A DNA stretch of 57,572 nt, from the NCBI GenBank assembly GCA_025464445.1, contig JAODLY010000029.1:1-57572 (forward strand), given 5' to 3'. The stretch is from Rhodoglobus sp. (GTDB taxonomy: Bacteria; Actinomycetota; Actinomycetes; Actinomycetales; Microbacteriaceae). Shown here piece by piece: positions 8,997 through 17,954 of the stretch; within the stretch, counting starts at the first letter, position 1; every line of letters starts with the position of its first letter. Below the pieces are notes generated by a model that saw only the letters and a list, made by a program, of their open reading frames with translations, did not search any database and was not told where the DNA came from. Position numbers and translations under genes: made by a program.

Positions 8997-9986
8997 GTGA
9001 CCACCCAAACCGGAACCCTGTTCCTGAACCCCGACCGCAACCTCGCACTCGAGCTCGTCAGAGCGACCGAAGCCGCCGCCATCCGCGCTGTGCCGTTCAT
9101 CGGCAAGGGCGACAAGAACGGAGCGGACGGGGCAGCCGTGGATGCCATGCGCAAGTTCCTGGGGACCGTCGACTTCGATGGCGTGGTCGTCATCGGCGAG
9201 GGCGAGAAAGACAAGGCGCCGATGCTGTTCAACGGCGAACACGTCGGCACCGGCAATGGCCCTGCCTGCGATATCGCCGTCGACCCCATCGATGGCACCT
9301 CCCTCACGGCGGCCGGCCGGCAGAACGCGCTCTCCATGATCGCGGTCGCCGACCGCGGCAGCATGCTCGACGCCTCGACGGTGTTCTACATGCGCAAGAT
9401 CGTGACGGGGGCAGAGGGCCGCGGTGTCGTTGACATCCGCAAACCGATCGGCGAGAACATCCGGGCGCTCGCCAAGGCGAAGGGCAAGCCCGTCGGCGAG
9501 ATCGTCGTCGCCGTGCTCGACAGGCCGCGGCACGCTGAGTTCATCGAGGAGATCAGGGCCACAGGCGCCGGCACCCGGCTCATGCTCGACGGCGATGTCG
9601 CCGGGGGCATCAACGCCGCCATGTACGGCACGCGCATCGACATGTGCGCCGGCATCGGGGGCAGCCCGGAGGGGGTGGCGACGGCGTGCGCCATCAAGGC
9701 CCTCGGCGGCGAGATCCAGGCGATCCTGTACCCGAAGACCGACGAGGAGACGCAGAAAGGCCTGGATGCCGGGCTGCTGTTCGACCATGTCTACGATGCC
9801 GACACGCTCGTTCGCAGCGATAACACCTTCTTCGTCGCCACCGGGGTGACCGATGGTGGGCTGGTTCGCGGCGTGCGTCGACTGGGGCCGATAATCCGCA
9901 CCGAAAGCATCGTGCTGCGCTCGCACTCCGGCACGATCCGCAGGGTCGAGGCTGACCACCTCGCGGAGAAGTGGCTGGACGCGTAG
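8997..9986 (+). CDS. glpX: Class II fructose-1,6-bisphosphatase
   Basis: Gluconeogenic phosphatase making fructose 6-phosphate, the main FBPase of actinobacteria. The 329-residue protein shows VVIGEGEKDKAPML, DIAVDPIDGTSLTAAGR (metal site), GDVAGGINAAM and MCAGIGGSPEGV. The second of two adjacent GTGs (8997) is chosen: AAGG lies 10-12 nt upstream and the protein then begins TTQTGTLFLNPDRN, as in relatives. It is a neighbour of fbaA, the step before it. Confidence 0.96.
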   Translation: MTTQTGTLFLNPDRNLALELVRATEAAAIRAVPFIGKGDKNGADGAAVDAMRKFLGTVDFDGVVVIGEGEKDKAPMLFNGEHVGTGNGPACDIAVDPIDGTSLTAAGRQNALSMIAVADRGSMLDASTVFYMRKIVTGAEGRGVVDIRKPIGENIRALAKAKGKPVGEIVVAVLDRPRHAEFIEEIRATGAGTRLMLDGDVAGGINAAMYGTRIDMCAGIGGSPEGVATACAIKALGGEIQAILYPKTDEETQKGLDAGLLFDHVYDADTLVRSDNTFFVATGVTDGGLVRGVRRLGPIIRTESIVLRSHSGTIRRVEADHLAEKWLDA

Positions 9987-10021
9987 CTCGTAACCTGAGG
10001 CCAGCCCATCGGGCACGTTGC

Positions 10022-10038
10022 TATTGTCGAACCCCGTG
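10022..10038 (+). promoter_or_regulatory. Leaderless promoter -10 box
   Basis: TATTGT at 10022-10027 lies 8 nt before the GTG at 10036, with no ribosome site between. Confidence 0.4.
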
Positions 10039-10386
10039 AGTGTACCCCCGAACTGGATCGAGCACCGTCGCGGTGACCGCGAGGTGCTCGGCTGGATGCG
10101 CCCTGAAGCCGATGGCTTTGTCGTCATCGACCTTCTGGGCCGCGAGTTGAGCGGGCCGACCGACTGGTTCTCAGCAGAGGAACTTCTCGAGTCGACAGGT
10201 ATCGGCTACCTCGCCGACCCGTTCGAGATGCTCCACAACGGCTCCTGGGTGCGGGTGCGCCTGACCGAGGTCTCGCCGGACGGTATCCGCGTGAAGAACG
10301 AGGACTGGGGTGACATGAACGCCGACTTCATCGAGCACCGGCTGCCATTCCCGATGCCGGACAGCCTGCGGCCCCTTCAGCGCTAG
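10036..10386 (+). CDS. Small conserved cytoplasmic protein, unknown function
   Basis: A 116-residue acidic protein without membrane segments. It begins SVPPNWIEHRRGDREVLGWM and contains two beta-rich stretches (GFVVIDLLGRELSG and GSWVRVRLTEVSPDGIRVKNED). I recognise the general pattern of an actinobacterial hypothetical found near glpX but no named domain. GTG start at 10036; a TTG at 10018 is possible but adds only six residues and lies upstream of the likely -10. Confidence 0.6.
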   Translation: MSVPPNWIEHRRGDREVLGWMRPEADGFVVIDLLGRELSGPTDWFSAEELLESTGIGYLADPFEMLHNGSWVRVRLTEVSPDGIRVKNEDWGDMNADFIEHRLPFPMPDSLRPLQR

Positions 10387-10500
10387 GCCGATTCGCTGTC
10401 GTCGCTAGCCACTCAGGTAAATGGAGCTGAGTTCGCGCTCCGACACAATCCGAACGGTGCTGACGGACCATCTCCCGGAACTTGCCCGACGACCGATCGG

Positions 10501-11955
10501 CTAGGCAGTGGCCTCAGCCTCCGGGCGCTTGATCTCGGGCGTCACAAGTAGCGTAGGACGCGCGACTCCTGGTAGTTCATCCAGCACGCTCAACTCTGCC
10601 GCGGGATCGGATAGCGAACCGAGCTCTTCGACGTCGTCGAGCAACTCCTCGATCATGTCCGGTGTTCCGATCAAAGGACTCGTGGATTCCACTGCCTTGA
10701 GTTGACGCTCGACCGCGCGCGTACGGCGACCCGCTTCACTTACCGTGTTCTGCGCGGTCTGGAGCTGCTTCCCGAGCTTGTCCCATACCTGACCGTACTT
10801 CTGGAATTCTGACTTGGCGGCGGCGAGGACCTTCCACACCTCGGAGCTGCGCTTCTCGATTGCCAGAGTCCGGAAGCCCATCTGGAGACTGTTGAGTATT
10901 GCCATGAGTGTGCTCGGCCCCGCAACTGAAATGTGCAGGTCGTTTGACAGCTTTGACGTCAGCCCGGGCATTCTTTGGATCTCAGCGAACAAGCCCTCGG
11001 TCGGGAGGTACATGATGGCGAATTCGGTCGTATACGGGGGTTCGATGTACTTCTTGGCTATGACGCGAGCCTGTTCAAGAAGTGCTCGTTCCAACTTGCG
11101 AGCCGCTTCTTCGATGGCCGGCTTCTCGCCGACGTCATAGGCGTCAAGCAAGCGCTCGTAGTCTTCTTGAGGAAACTTGGAGTCGATCGGCAAGTAAACA
11201 CTCGTTCCAGAGTCGTCGCGACCTGGAAGTTTGATGGCGAATTCCACGCGCTCGGCGCTGCCGGGCTTCACCGCGACGTTCTCGGCGTACTGCTCCGGAG
11301 TGAGGATGTCCTCCAGCTGCCGTGAGAGTTGAACCTCGCCCCACCCGCCACGATTCTTGACGTTGGTCAGCACGCGCTTCAGGCCTCCGACGTCGCTGGC
11401 CAGTGTCTGCATCTCACCGAGGCCCTTCTGCACCTCTTCAAGTCGCGTACTCACAAGGGTGAAGGACTCGCCGAGCCGCTTTTCGAGCGTGCCTTGCAGC
11501 TTTTCGTCAACTGTTTCGCGCATCTGCTCAAGCTTCGCCTCGTTGCCCGCTCGGAGCTTGTCCAGCTCCTCACGCAAGACCGTGAGCAATTCGATGTGCT
11601 TAGCCGCATTGCCGGCGGTAAGGGCTTCGATCCGGTCCGCATTGGCCTGCAAGGAAGTGGAAATCGTGTCACGAAGCTTCTCGTCGACTGACTCCCGCAC
11701 TCTTTCTAGCTTGTTCTCGTTCTCCCGTCGCAACGAGGTGAGCTGCTCGATGAGGTCACGATGAGCACCAAGCCGCTCCTCGCGGTCGCGGCGAAGCGCG
11801 TCGCTGAGCTCGGAGCGCTGCGTGCTGAGATCCTGCCGAAGGTCGGCTCCCCCTGATGACCCTTGCCGATTAGCGCGACGAGCAAGGACGGTCACGAGCA
11901 CGGCGATCGTGAGCAACGTGTTCATGACAACTAGCGCGATCATCAGTGGATCCAT
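10501..11955 (-). CDS. rmuC: DNA recombination protein RmuC
   Basis: A 484-residue protein: N-terminal membrane helix (residues 4-25), a long coiled coil (about 45-190) and the RmuC nuclease-like domain. The domain holds GGWGEVQLSRQLEDIL, LPIDSKFPQEDYERL, EFAIMYLPTEGLFAEI and LMAILNSLQMGFRTL. RmuC limits inversions at short inverted repeats in E. coli. ATG at 11955. Codon choice and base composition look somewhat less GC-rich than the neighbours, and short untranslated stretches lie on both sides, so horizontal replacement is possible. Confidence 0.93.
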   Translation of the reverse strand: MDPLMIALVVMNTLLTIAVLVTVLARRANRQGSSGGADLRQDLSTQRSELSDALRRDREERLGAHRDLIEQLTSLRRENENKLERVRESVDEKLRDTISTSLQANADRIEALTAGNAAKHIELLTVLREELDKLRAGNEAKLEQMRETVDEKLQGTLEKRLGESFTLVSTRLEEVQKGLGEMQTLASDVGGLKRVLTNVKNRGGWGEVQLSRQLEDILTPEQYAENVAVKPGSAERVEFAIKLPGRDDSGTSVYLPIDSKFPQEDYERLLDAYDVGEKPAIEEAARKLERALLEQARVIAKKYIEPPYTTEFAIMYLPTEGLFAEIQRMPGLTSKLSNDLHISVAGPSTLMAILNSLQMGFRTLAIEKRSSEVWKVLAAAKSEFQKYGQVWDKLGKQLQTAQNTVSEAGRRTRAVERQLKAVESTSPLIGTPDMIEELLDDVEELGSLSDPAAELSVLDELPGVARPTLLVTPEIKRPEAEATA

Positions 11956-12007
11956 GCGCCAAGTGTGTCAGCGCCCGCGGACATTCTCTGGGAGGCGGCC
12001 GCGAGTC

Positions 12008-12022
12008 TAGAGTTGTACGATG
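12008..12022 (+). promoter_or_regulatory. Leaderless promoter -10 box for mmsA
   Basis: TAGAGT at 12008-12013 is 6 nt before the ATG at 12020, with no ribosome site. Confidence 0.5.
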
Positions 12023-13510
12023 GAAACTCTCGAACACTGGGTGAGCGGCGCTGTCTTCGCGGGAGAATCGACCCGCACATCCCCGGTGTACAACCCCGCG
12101 GAGGGCACCGTCTCCCGCGACGTGCGGTTGGCGACGACAGCGGATGTCGACACTGCCGTGCAGGCGGCGAAGGCCGCGTTCCCGGAGTGGTCGGGCGCGT
12201 CCCTCGCCAAACGCCAGGGCGTGCTGTTCGCGTTCCGCGAGCTGCTCAACGCGCGCAAGGCCGAGGTTGCCGCGATCCTCACCAACGAGCATGGCAAGGT
12301 GACGAGCGACGCGCTGGGCGAGGTGGCCCGCGGCCTCGAGGTCGTCGAGTGGGCGACATCCATCCCGCACCTCATGAAGGGCGAGTACTCGGAGAACGTC
12401 TCGACAGGCGTCGACGTCTACTCGCTGCGCCAGGCACTCGGCGTCGTGGGGATCATCAGCCCGTTCAACTTTCCGGCCATGGTGCCGCTCTGGTTCTTCC
12501 CTGTCGCGATCGCTGCCGGCAACACCGTCGTGCTCAAGCCGTCGGAGAAGGATCCGTCCGCCGCCATCTGGATGGCGAAGCTGCTCAAGGAGGCAGGTCT
12601 GCCCGACGGCGTCTTCAACGTCGTGCACGGCGACAAAGAGTCGGTGGATGCGCTGCTCGAGCACCCCGACGTGGCATCCATCAGCTTTGTCGGGTCCACC
12701 CCCATCGCGAAGTACATCTACGAGACGGCCTCGAAGCACGGCAAGCGGGTGCAGGCCCTCGGTGGAGCCAAGAACCACATGCTCGTGCTGCCGGATGCCG
12801 ACCTCGACCTCGTCGCCGACTCCGCCGTCAACGCCGGCTTCGGTTCGGCGGGGGAGCGCTGCATGGCGATCTCGGTGATCGTCGCCGTCGAGCCCGTCGC
12901 GGACGACCTGATCGCCAAGATCAAATCGAGGATGACCGGCCTGACCGTCGGGGACGGCACGCGCGGCTGCGACATGGGCCCGCTCATCACCAAGGAGCAC
13001 CGCGATAAGGTCGCGAGCTACATCGACATCGCCACGAAGGACGGCGCCACAGTCGTCGTCGACGGCCGCGGGGTCAAGGCCGACGGCGGGGCCGACGGCT
13101 TCTGGCTCGGGCCGACCCTCATCGACAGGGTCGCGACCAGTTCAGACGTGTACAAGCACGAGATCTTCGGCCCGGTGCTCTCGATAGTGCGGGTGGCGAC
13201 CTACGAGGAGGGCGTGGCCCTCATCAACAGCTCGCCCTATGGCAACGGCACCGCGATCTTCACCAACGACGGCGGCGCGGCCCGCAGGTTCCAACGAGAG
13301 GTGCAGGTCGGCATGATCGGCATCAACGTGCCCATCCCGGTGCCTGTCGGCTACTACTCCTTCGGTGGCTGGAAGGACTCGCTGTTCGGGGACACGAAGG
13401 CGTACGGCCCTGATGCCATCCACTTCTTCACGCGCCAGAAGGCGATCACGTCGCGCTGGCTCGACCCCTCGCACGGTGGCATCAACCTGGGATTCCCGCA
13501 GAACGGCTAG
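12020..13510 (+). CDS. mmsA: CoA-acylating methylmalonate-semialdehyde dehydrogenase
   Basis: Aldehyde dehydrogenase family protein, 496 residues. It resembles the MmsA/IolA type, which converts methylmalonate or malonate semialdehyde to propionyl- or acetyl-CoA in valine and inositol breakdown. Seen: SPFNFPAMVPLWFFP, LKPSEKDP (cofactor lysine), ISFVGSTPIA and the catalytic C281 in GFGSAGERCMA. The usual general-base glutamate region reads QALGGAKNH, with no catalytic Glu, as expected for CoA-dependent members. The C-terminal segment YYSFGGWKDSLFGD also fits. No inositol or valine genes are adjacent. It ends on a CTAG shared with the convergent exonuclease gene. Confidence 0.9.
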   Translation: METLEHWVSGAVFAGESTRTSPVYNPAEGTVSRDVRLATTADVDTAVQAAKAAFPEWSGASLAKRQGVLFAFRELLNARKAEVAAILTNEHGKVTSDALGEVARGLEVVEWATSIPHLMKGEYSENVSTGVDVYSLRQALGVVGIISPFNFPAMVPLWFFPVAIAAGNTVVLKPSEKDPSAAIWMAKLLKEAGLPDGVFNVVHGDKESVDALLEHPDVASISFVGSTPIAKYIYETASKHGKRVQALGGAKNHMLVLPDADLDLVADSAVNAGFGSAGERCMAISVIVAVEPVADDLIAKIKSRMTGLTVGDGTRGCDMGPLITKEHRDKVASYIDIATKDGATVVVDGRGVKADGGADGFWLGPTLIDRVATSSDVYKHEIFGPVLSIVRVATYEEGVALINSSPYGNGTAIFTNDGGAARRFQREVQVGMIGINVPIPVPVGYYSFGGWKDSLFGDTKAYGPDAIHFFTRQKAITSRWLDPSHGGINLGFPQNG

Positions 13511-14097
13511 CGCGCTGGAGCCGCCACCGGCATTCCCACGTGCCCGATGCGCGAGCCGGTCAGTTCGGCGAGTTCGGCGATGTCAGATGCACCGTGTCGC
13601 GCTGCGGCGTGCACGATGATCGCCGCGCACGCCTGCGCGTCCGCGAGGGCGTTGTGGTGCGTGAAGTCCTCGAAGCCGGCGGCCATGGCGGCAACCGGCA
13701 GCCGGTAGGAGTCGAGGTTGTAGGTCTTGCGCGCCACCTGAAGGCTGCACAGGTAGTCGTAACTCGGGGAAGGCACGAACGACGCCGCGCTCGCAGCGGC
13801 AATGACGCCCATGTCGAACCCGGCGTTGTGGGCCACCATGTTGTCGTTCTCGGCGAACGCGATGAGGTCGGGCAACTGCTCGCTCCAGAGCAGGGCGTCC
13901 GCGACATCCACCTGCATGATCCCGTGGATGCGCACGTTCCACTCGAGGAAGGCGTCGTAGCCGAGCGGCGGCTTGATCAGCCAGTACGCGGTGTCGACCA
14001 CGCGCCCGTCGCGCACCTTCACGAGCCCGACCGAGCACGCGCTCGCCGCCGAGTTGTTGGCGGTTTCGAAGTCGATCGCGGTGAAATCCAGTGGCAC
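13507..14097 (-). CDS. DEDDh 3'-5' exonuclease (DnaQ/epsilon-like)
   Basis: A 196-residue exonuclease-domain protein. Exo I is TAIDFETAN (D9, E11), Exo II is VAHNAGFDMGV and Exo IIIe is HHNALADAQA, so all four acidic ligands and the histidine are present. DnaQ-like proteins of this size proofread or degrade DNA or RNA ends; the substrate cannot be told here. GTG start at 14097. It is convergent with mmsA, the two stops sharing 4 bp. Confidence 0.9.
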   Translation of the reverse strand: MPLDFTAIDFETANNSAASACSVGLVKVRDGRVVDTAYWLIKPPLGYDAFLEWNVRIHGIMQVDVADALLWSEQLPDLIAFAENDNMVAHNAGFDMGVIAAASAASFVPSPSYDYLCSLQVARKTYNLDSYRLPVAAMAAGFEDFTHHNALADAQACAAIIVHAAARHGASDIAELAELTGSRIGHVGMPVAAPAR

Positions 14098-14166
14098 GAG
14101 ACGATGGTCACACGCCCGTCCGACGCTGGGACGCTGGCACGCCGGGGTGTGAGGGATGGGCAGACG

Positions 14167-14181
14167 TAAGGTGGCAGGGTG
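14167..14181 (+). promoter_or_regulatory. Leaderless promoter -10 box for methyltransferase gene
   Basis: TAAGGT at 14167-14172 lies 6 nt before the GTG at 14179. Confidence 0.5.
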
Positions 14182-14910
14182 AGCTCATTCGAGGCGATGG
14201 CCAATTCGTTTGGCCGGGCCGTCGATGCCTATGACTCTGCGCGCCCGGATTACCCCGCTGCAGCGTTCGACTGGCTGGTGCCACCTGATGCCCGAACTGT
14301 GCTCGACCTCGGGGCGGGCGCGGGCAAGTTCACCCGGATGCTCGTGGAGGCCCGCTACCAGACGATTGCTGTCGAGCCCTCCGAGGAGATGCTCGCTCGA
14401 CTGCGGTCGGGCTTGCCTACGGTGGATGCCCGTCTCGGCTCGGCCGAGAGCATCCCGCTTGAGGACGATGCAGTGGACGCGGTCGTGGTCGCGCAAGCCT
14501 GGCACTGGGTAGATGCCGCCAGGGCGCTACCGGAGGTTGCCCGGGTGCTGCGTCCCGGCGGCTCCCTCGGGCTCGTCTGGAATGTGCTGGATGGGTCCGT
14601 GCCATGGATCGTGGCGTTGGGCTCCGCGGTCGGCGGTCGGTCGGGCGGCGGTTTCGAGAAGATCACTGCGATGGACAAACCATTCGGCGTCGTGGAAACC
14701 ACGCTGATCCCGTGGGTCTACGAATTGGATAGGGACGGCGTCGTCCGTCTCGTCGCATCCTGGAGCCAGTACATCACCGCGGCACCGACCGAGCAGGTGA
14801 GGCTGCTCGCGGCTGTCGACGAAGTGTTGGCCGGCCATCCGGATGTCGCGGGGCTCGCGATCTACCCGGTGGCATACAAGACCCACTGCTTCCGCACTCG
14901 CCTGACCTGA
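14179..14910 (+). CDS. Class I SAM-dependent methyltransferase
   Basis: A 243-residue protein with motif I TVLDLGAGAGKFTRML (about 40-55), an acidic end of beta-2 (IAVEPSEEMLARL) and motif IV-like AVVVAQAWHWVD, then the post-motif VLRPGGSLGLVWN. This is the UbiE/SmtA-like small-molecule branch; the substrate is unknown. GTG start supported by the leaderless -10. It stands upstream of ychF, which has its own -10. Confidence 0.88.
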   Translation: MSSFEAMANSFGRAVDAYDSARPDYPAAAFDWLVPPDARTVLDLGAGAGKFTRMLVEARYQTIAVEPSEEMLARLRSGLPTVDARLGSAESIPLEDDAVDAVVVAQAWHWVDAARALPEVARVLRPGGSLGLVWNVLDGSVPWIVALGSAVGGRSGGGFEKITAMDKPFGVVETTLIPWVYELDRDGVVRLVASWSQYITAAPTEQVRLLAAVDEVLAGHPDVAGLAIYPVAYKTHCFRTRLT

Positions 14911-14924
14911 AGACTGCCGCCCGG

Positions 14925-14941
14925 TACGCTTGACCCCCGTG
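14925..14941 (+). promoter_or_regulatory. Leaderless promoter -10 box for ychF
   Basis: TACGCT at 14925-14930 lies 8 nt before the GTG at 14939. Confidence 0.45.
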
Positions 14942-16012
14942 GCTCTCACTATCGCAATCGTCGGTCTTCCCAACGTCGGCAAGTCGACGCTCTTCAACGC
15001 GCTCACCAAGAACCAGGTGCTGGCGGCGAATTACCCGTTCGCGACGATCGAGCCCAACGTCGGAATCGTCAGCCTCCCGGATGCCCGGCTCACCAAGCTC
15101 GCGGAACTCTTCAACAGCGAGCGCATCCTGCCCGCGCCCGTCTCATTCGTCGACATCGCCGGGATCGTCAAGGGCGCGTCGGTGGGCGAAGGGCTGGGCA
15201 ACAAGTTCCTGGCAAATATCCGCGAGGCCGACGCGATAGTCGAGGTGGTTCGCGGCTTCAGCGACCCGGATGTCGTGCATGTCGATGGCAAAGTCGACGC
15301 GGCATCCGACCTGGAGACGATCAACACCGAACTGATCCTCGCCGACCTGCAGACCCTCGGCAAGGCGATCGAGCGCTACGAGAAAGAGGTCAAGACGAAG
15401 CGCACCGAGCCTGCAGTGCTCGAGACCGCGCTCGCGGCCCAGAAGGTGCTCGACGCGGGCAAGCCGCTCTCGTCGTCGACTGCCGACTTCTCGCTCATCC
15501 GTGAACTCGGGCTCATGACGGCCAAGCCGTTCATCTACGTGTTCAATGTCGACGAACAGATTCTGGGGGATGCCGCGGCGCTCGCCTCTCTTGCCGCTCT
15601 CGTCGCCCCCGCCCACGCCATCTTCCTCGACGCCAAGCTCGAGTCGGAGCTCATCGATCTCGACGCCGCGGACGCCGCAGAACTGCTCGCGTCCACCGGG
15701 CAGACGGAGTCCGGCCTCGACCAGCTCGCCCGGATCGGCTTCGACACCCTCGGCCTGCAGACCTACCTCACGGCGGGTCCCAAAGAGTCGCGAGCCTGGA
15801 CCATCGGCAAGGGCTGGAAGGCGCCGCAAGCCGCGGGCGTCATCCACACCGATTTCGAGAAGGGCTTCATCAAGGCGGAGGTCATCGGTTTCGACGACCT
15901 CATCTCCACGGGTTCCATCGCGGAGGCCCGCGCGAAGGGCAAGGCCCGGATCGAAGGCAAGGACTACGTGATGCAAGACGGAGACGTCGTGGAGTTCCGG
16001 TTCAACAACTAG
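14939..16012 (+). CDS. ychF: Redox-regulated ATPase YchF (Obg-related)
   Basis: A 357-residue OBG-family P-loop protein that prefers ATP and associates with ribosomes. Walker A is GLPNVGKST (about 8-16), the switch region is FVDIAGIVKGAS, and the altered G4 is YVFNVDE (NVDE rather than NKxD, as expected in YchF). The C-terminal TGS domain ends DYVMQDGDVVEFRFN. The GTG at 14939 gives the usual ALTIAIVGLPN beginning. Confidence 0.96.
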   Translation: MALTIAIVGLPNVGKSTLFNALTKNQVLAANYPFATIEPNVGIVSLPDARLTKLAELFNSERILPAPVSFVDIAGIVKGASVGEGLGNKFLANIREADAIVEVVRGFSDPDVVHVDGKVDAASDLETINTELILADLQTLGKAIERYEKEVKTKRTEPAVLETALAAQKVLDAGKPLSSSTADFSLIRELGLMTAKPFIYVFNVDEQILGDAAALASLAALVAPAHAIFLDAKLESELIDLDAADAAELLASTGQTESGLDQLARIGFDTLGLQTYLTAGPKESRAWTIGKGWKAPQAAGVIHTDFEKGFIKAEVIGFDDLISTGSIAEARAKGKARIEGKDYVMQDGDVVEFRFNN

Positions 16013-16130
16013 CCTTTCTCGCTCTTCTCCTCCACAGCTTCCTCTCCGCACCCAGTCTGTGGATAAATAGGGCTCTGGCCAGCATTTCCTGTGATGTAGG
16101 AATGTCGGTGGCTGCTGTTTGACTCTGTCC

Positions 16131-17357
16131 ATGGAACTCCTGCTGGACCCGGCGAACGCGGACACCCGTGTCGAGTTCGGCATGGCCGAAGCGGAGGTTG
16201 CCCAGCACACCCAGTGGCGGGCCTCCGCTGAGGTGTTCCGTGCGATCGATGCGACCCTGCGTGAGGCGGCCGCGCACCCAGAAGTCTTCATCGACGCGGT
16301 CATGCTGCGCGGGGATGCCATCGAGTTCGCCGAGCGGGCCGCCGCCGCGGACCTTGCGGTGCGCCTGAACCTTGCCGAGGCCACGGTTCGCGCCCACGGG
16401 CACGTCGCGGCCACCCTGCGGCAACGGCTCCCGCACCTGTGGGGGTGGTTCACCGAGGGGGAGGTGTCCACCCAGAACGCCCGCGAGGCCGCCGCGATCG
16501 TCACCGAACTGCCGGCCGACTACTGGGCACTGTTCGAGAACCAGGTTCTGGAGGCGGCCCGCACCCTGGCTCCCGCCCGATTCCGCACCCGTGCGCGGGC
16601 CGTCCGGCAGAAGCTGCACGCCGAGACCCTCACCGAACGCCACGAGGCCGCACAAGCCCACCGTGGGGTGTGGACCGAACCGGATCGTGACGGCATGGGT
16701 TGGCTGCACGCCCACCTGTCCGCCGAGAAACTCGCGATGATCAGCGCCAACCTGGACGGGATCGCGTTCGGCCTGTTCACCGACAGCAACACCAAGGCCG
16801 ACGAGCACCGCACCATGGCCCACCTTCGTGCCGACGTGCTCGCCGACCTGCTCACCGGTGCCAGTGCTGGCGGGCAACCGAAGGTCGGGGTGACCGTCGC
16901 ACTAACCATCCCCGTGATGACCCTCCTCGGGCACTCGACCGAACCGGCCCTCCTCGAAGGAGTCGGCCCGATCGACATCCAGACCGCACGCCGACTGTGC
17001 GCAACAGCCCCCTCGATCACCCGACTGCTCACCGACCCGGTCACCGGCTCCCTGCTTCACATGGACCCCTGCCAATACCGACCCACCGCAGCTCTGAAAC
17101 GGTGGCTGGCCATCCAACAAGTCACCTGCGACTTCCCCGGCTGCGGACGCCGCGCCGCCCACTGCGACCTCGACCACACCCACGCCTGGGCTGATGGCGG
17201 CCACACCACCGCCGACAACCTCAACCACCGCTGCCGAAAACACCACACCATGAAACACCAAACCAAATGGCGCGTCCAACGACCACCAGGTGCAGAACGC
17301 GCAGTCTGGACAAGCCCCACCGGATACACCCGCGAGGCAGACCCACCACCCTTCTAA
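16131..17357 (+). CDS. HNH endonuclease domain protein, 13E12/DUF222 family
   Basis: A 408-residue protein: an N-terminal DUF222 region (about 1-290) and a C-terminal HNH nuclease domain with the zinc-type CDFPGC, the DLDHTHAWADGG core, DNLNHRC and KHH. These are the conserved H, N and H positions. Actinobacteria carry such proteins, related to the mycobacterial 13E12 repeat, in several copies, and they behave as selfish or mobile sequences. The ATG at 16131 is the most likely start; a TTG at 16119 is possible. Codon use in the last third (many CCA/ACC/CAC runs) differs from its neighbours. Confidence 0.88.
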   Translation: MELLLDPANADTRVEFGMAEAEVAQHTQWRASAEVFRAIDATLREAAAHPEVFIDAVMLRGDAIEFAERAAAADLAVRLNLAEATVRAHGHVAATLRQRLPHLWGWFTEGEVSTQNAREAAAIVTELPADYWALFENQVLEAARTLAPARFRTRARAVRQKLHAETLTERHEAAQAHRGVWTEPDRDGMGWLHAHLSAEKLAMISANLDGIAFGLFTDSNTKADEHRTMAHLRADVLADLLTGASAGGQPKVGVTVALTIPVMTLLGHSTEPALLEGVGPIDIQTARRLCATAPSITRLLTDPVTGSLLHMDPCQYRPTAALKRWLAIQQVTCDFPGCGRRAAHCDLDHTHAWADGGHTTADNLNHRCRKHHTMKHQTKWRVQRPPGAERAVWTSPTGYTREADPPPF

Positions 17358-17377
17358 CGGGAAGCGATGGTCGGCGC

Positions 17378-17863
17378 TTAGCCGATCGTGTAGATGAGAC
17401 CCAGATCGTCCTCGGCGAGCGCATCGACGAACGACTTCGCGTCATTCAGGTAGTGCATGACGTAGCGCAGTTCATCGGGATCGTCGTTCACCAAACCGTC
17501 GCGGCGGAAGGTTCGAACGCGGGCGGCCAGCACATCCACCTCCCCGATTTGTGAAAGCTCATCGGCTATCTCGTGAACCTGCGCGGGATCCAGCACCCGG
17601 GTGAAGGGAATCCACCCTTCGCTCGTGTGTGTCACCTGCCCCTCGACTAACTGGTATGCGACGCGCTCGGGGCGGTCCGGTCGGGGGCCAAGAAACTCTT
17701 GCAACTGACCCCAGCACTTGTCGAGATACAGCATTCGAGGCTTCAGTTCGGCCGGACCCCACGCATCTGCGAGGGGGTCGGCGGCGAGAAAGTCGCGCGG
17801 ATTCGCGCGCGCGAATTCGATGTCGCTCGCGCGGACCGGATATGCGTAGTAGCGGATTCCCAT
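17378..17863 (-). CDS. DUF1877 family protein
   Basis: A 161-residue cytoplasmic protein starting MGIRYYAYPV. The N-terminal MG.RYYA and the LYLDKCWGQLQEFLG segment match the DUF1877 pattern, followed by a tail ending NDAKSFVDALAEDDLGLIYTIG. The ATG at 17863 begins at the family N-terminus, although upstream ribosome-site signal is weak. DUF1877 proteins are often accessory. It is convergent with the HNH gene. Function unknown. Confidence 0.75.
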   Translation of the reverse strand: MGIRYYAYPVRASDIEFARANPRDFLAADPLADAWGPAELKPRMLYLDKCWGQLQEFLGPRPDRPERVAYQLVEGQVTHTSEGWIPFTRVLDPAQVHEIADELSQIGEVDVLAARVRTFRRDGLVNDDPDELRYVMHYLNDAKSFVDALAEDDLGLIYTIG

Positions 17864-17954
17864 GTCGCAACGGTGGCGCGGCCGGTGCTCGCCGGCGAGG
17901 GGCTTCACGGGATTTGTCGACTACGCAGCCAGCTTCGGGGGTGTTAGGGCGGAG

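Noticed and set aside
8940-10127. 395-codon minus-strand frame opposite glpX
   Set aside because: Antisense to glpX, with no recognisable motif.
16131-17863. Prophage or IS remnant at the HNH/DUF1877 genes
   Set aside because: No transposase, integrase, terminal repeats or phage genes. The 13E12/DUF222 protein alone is common in actinobacteria.
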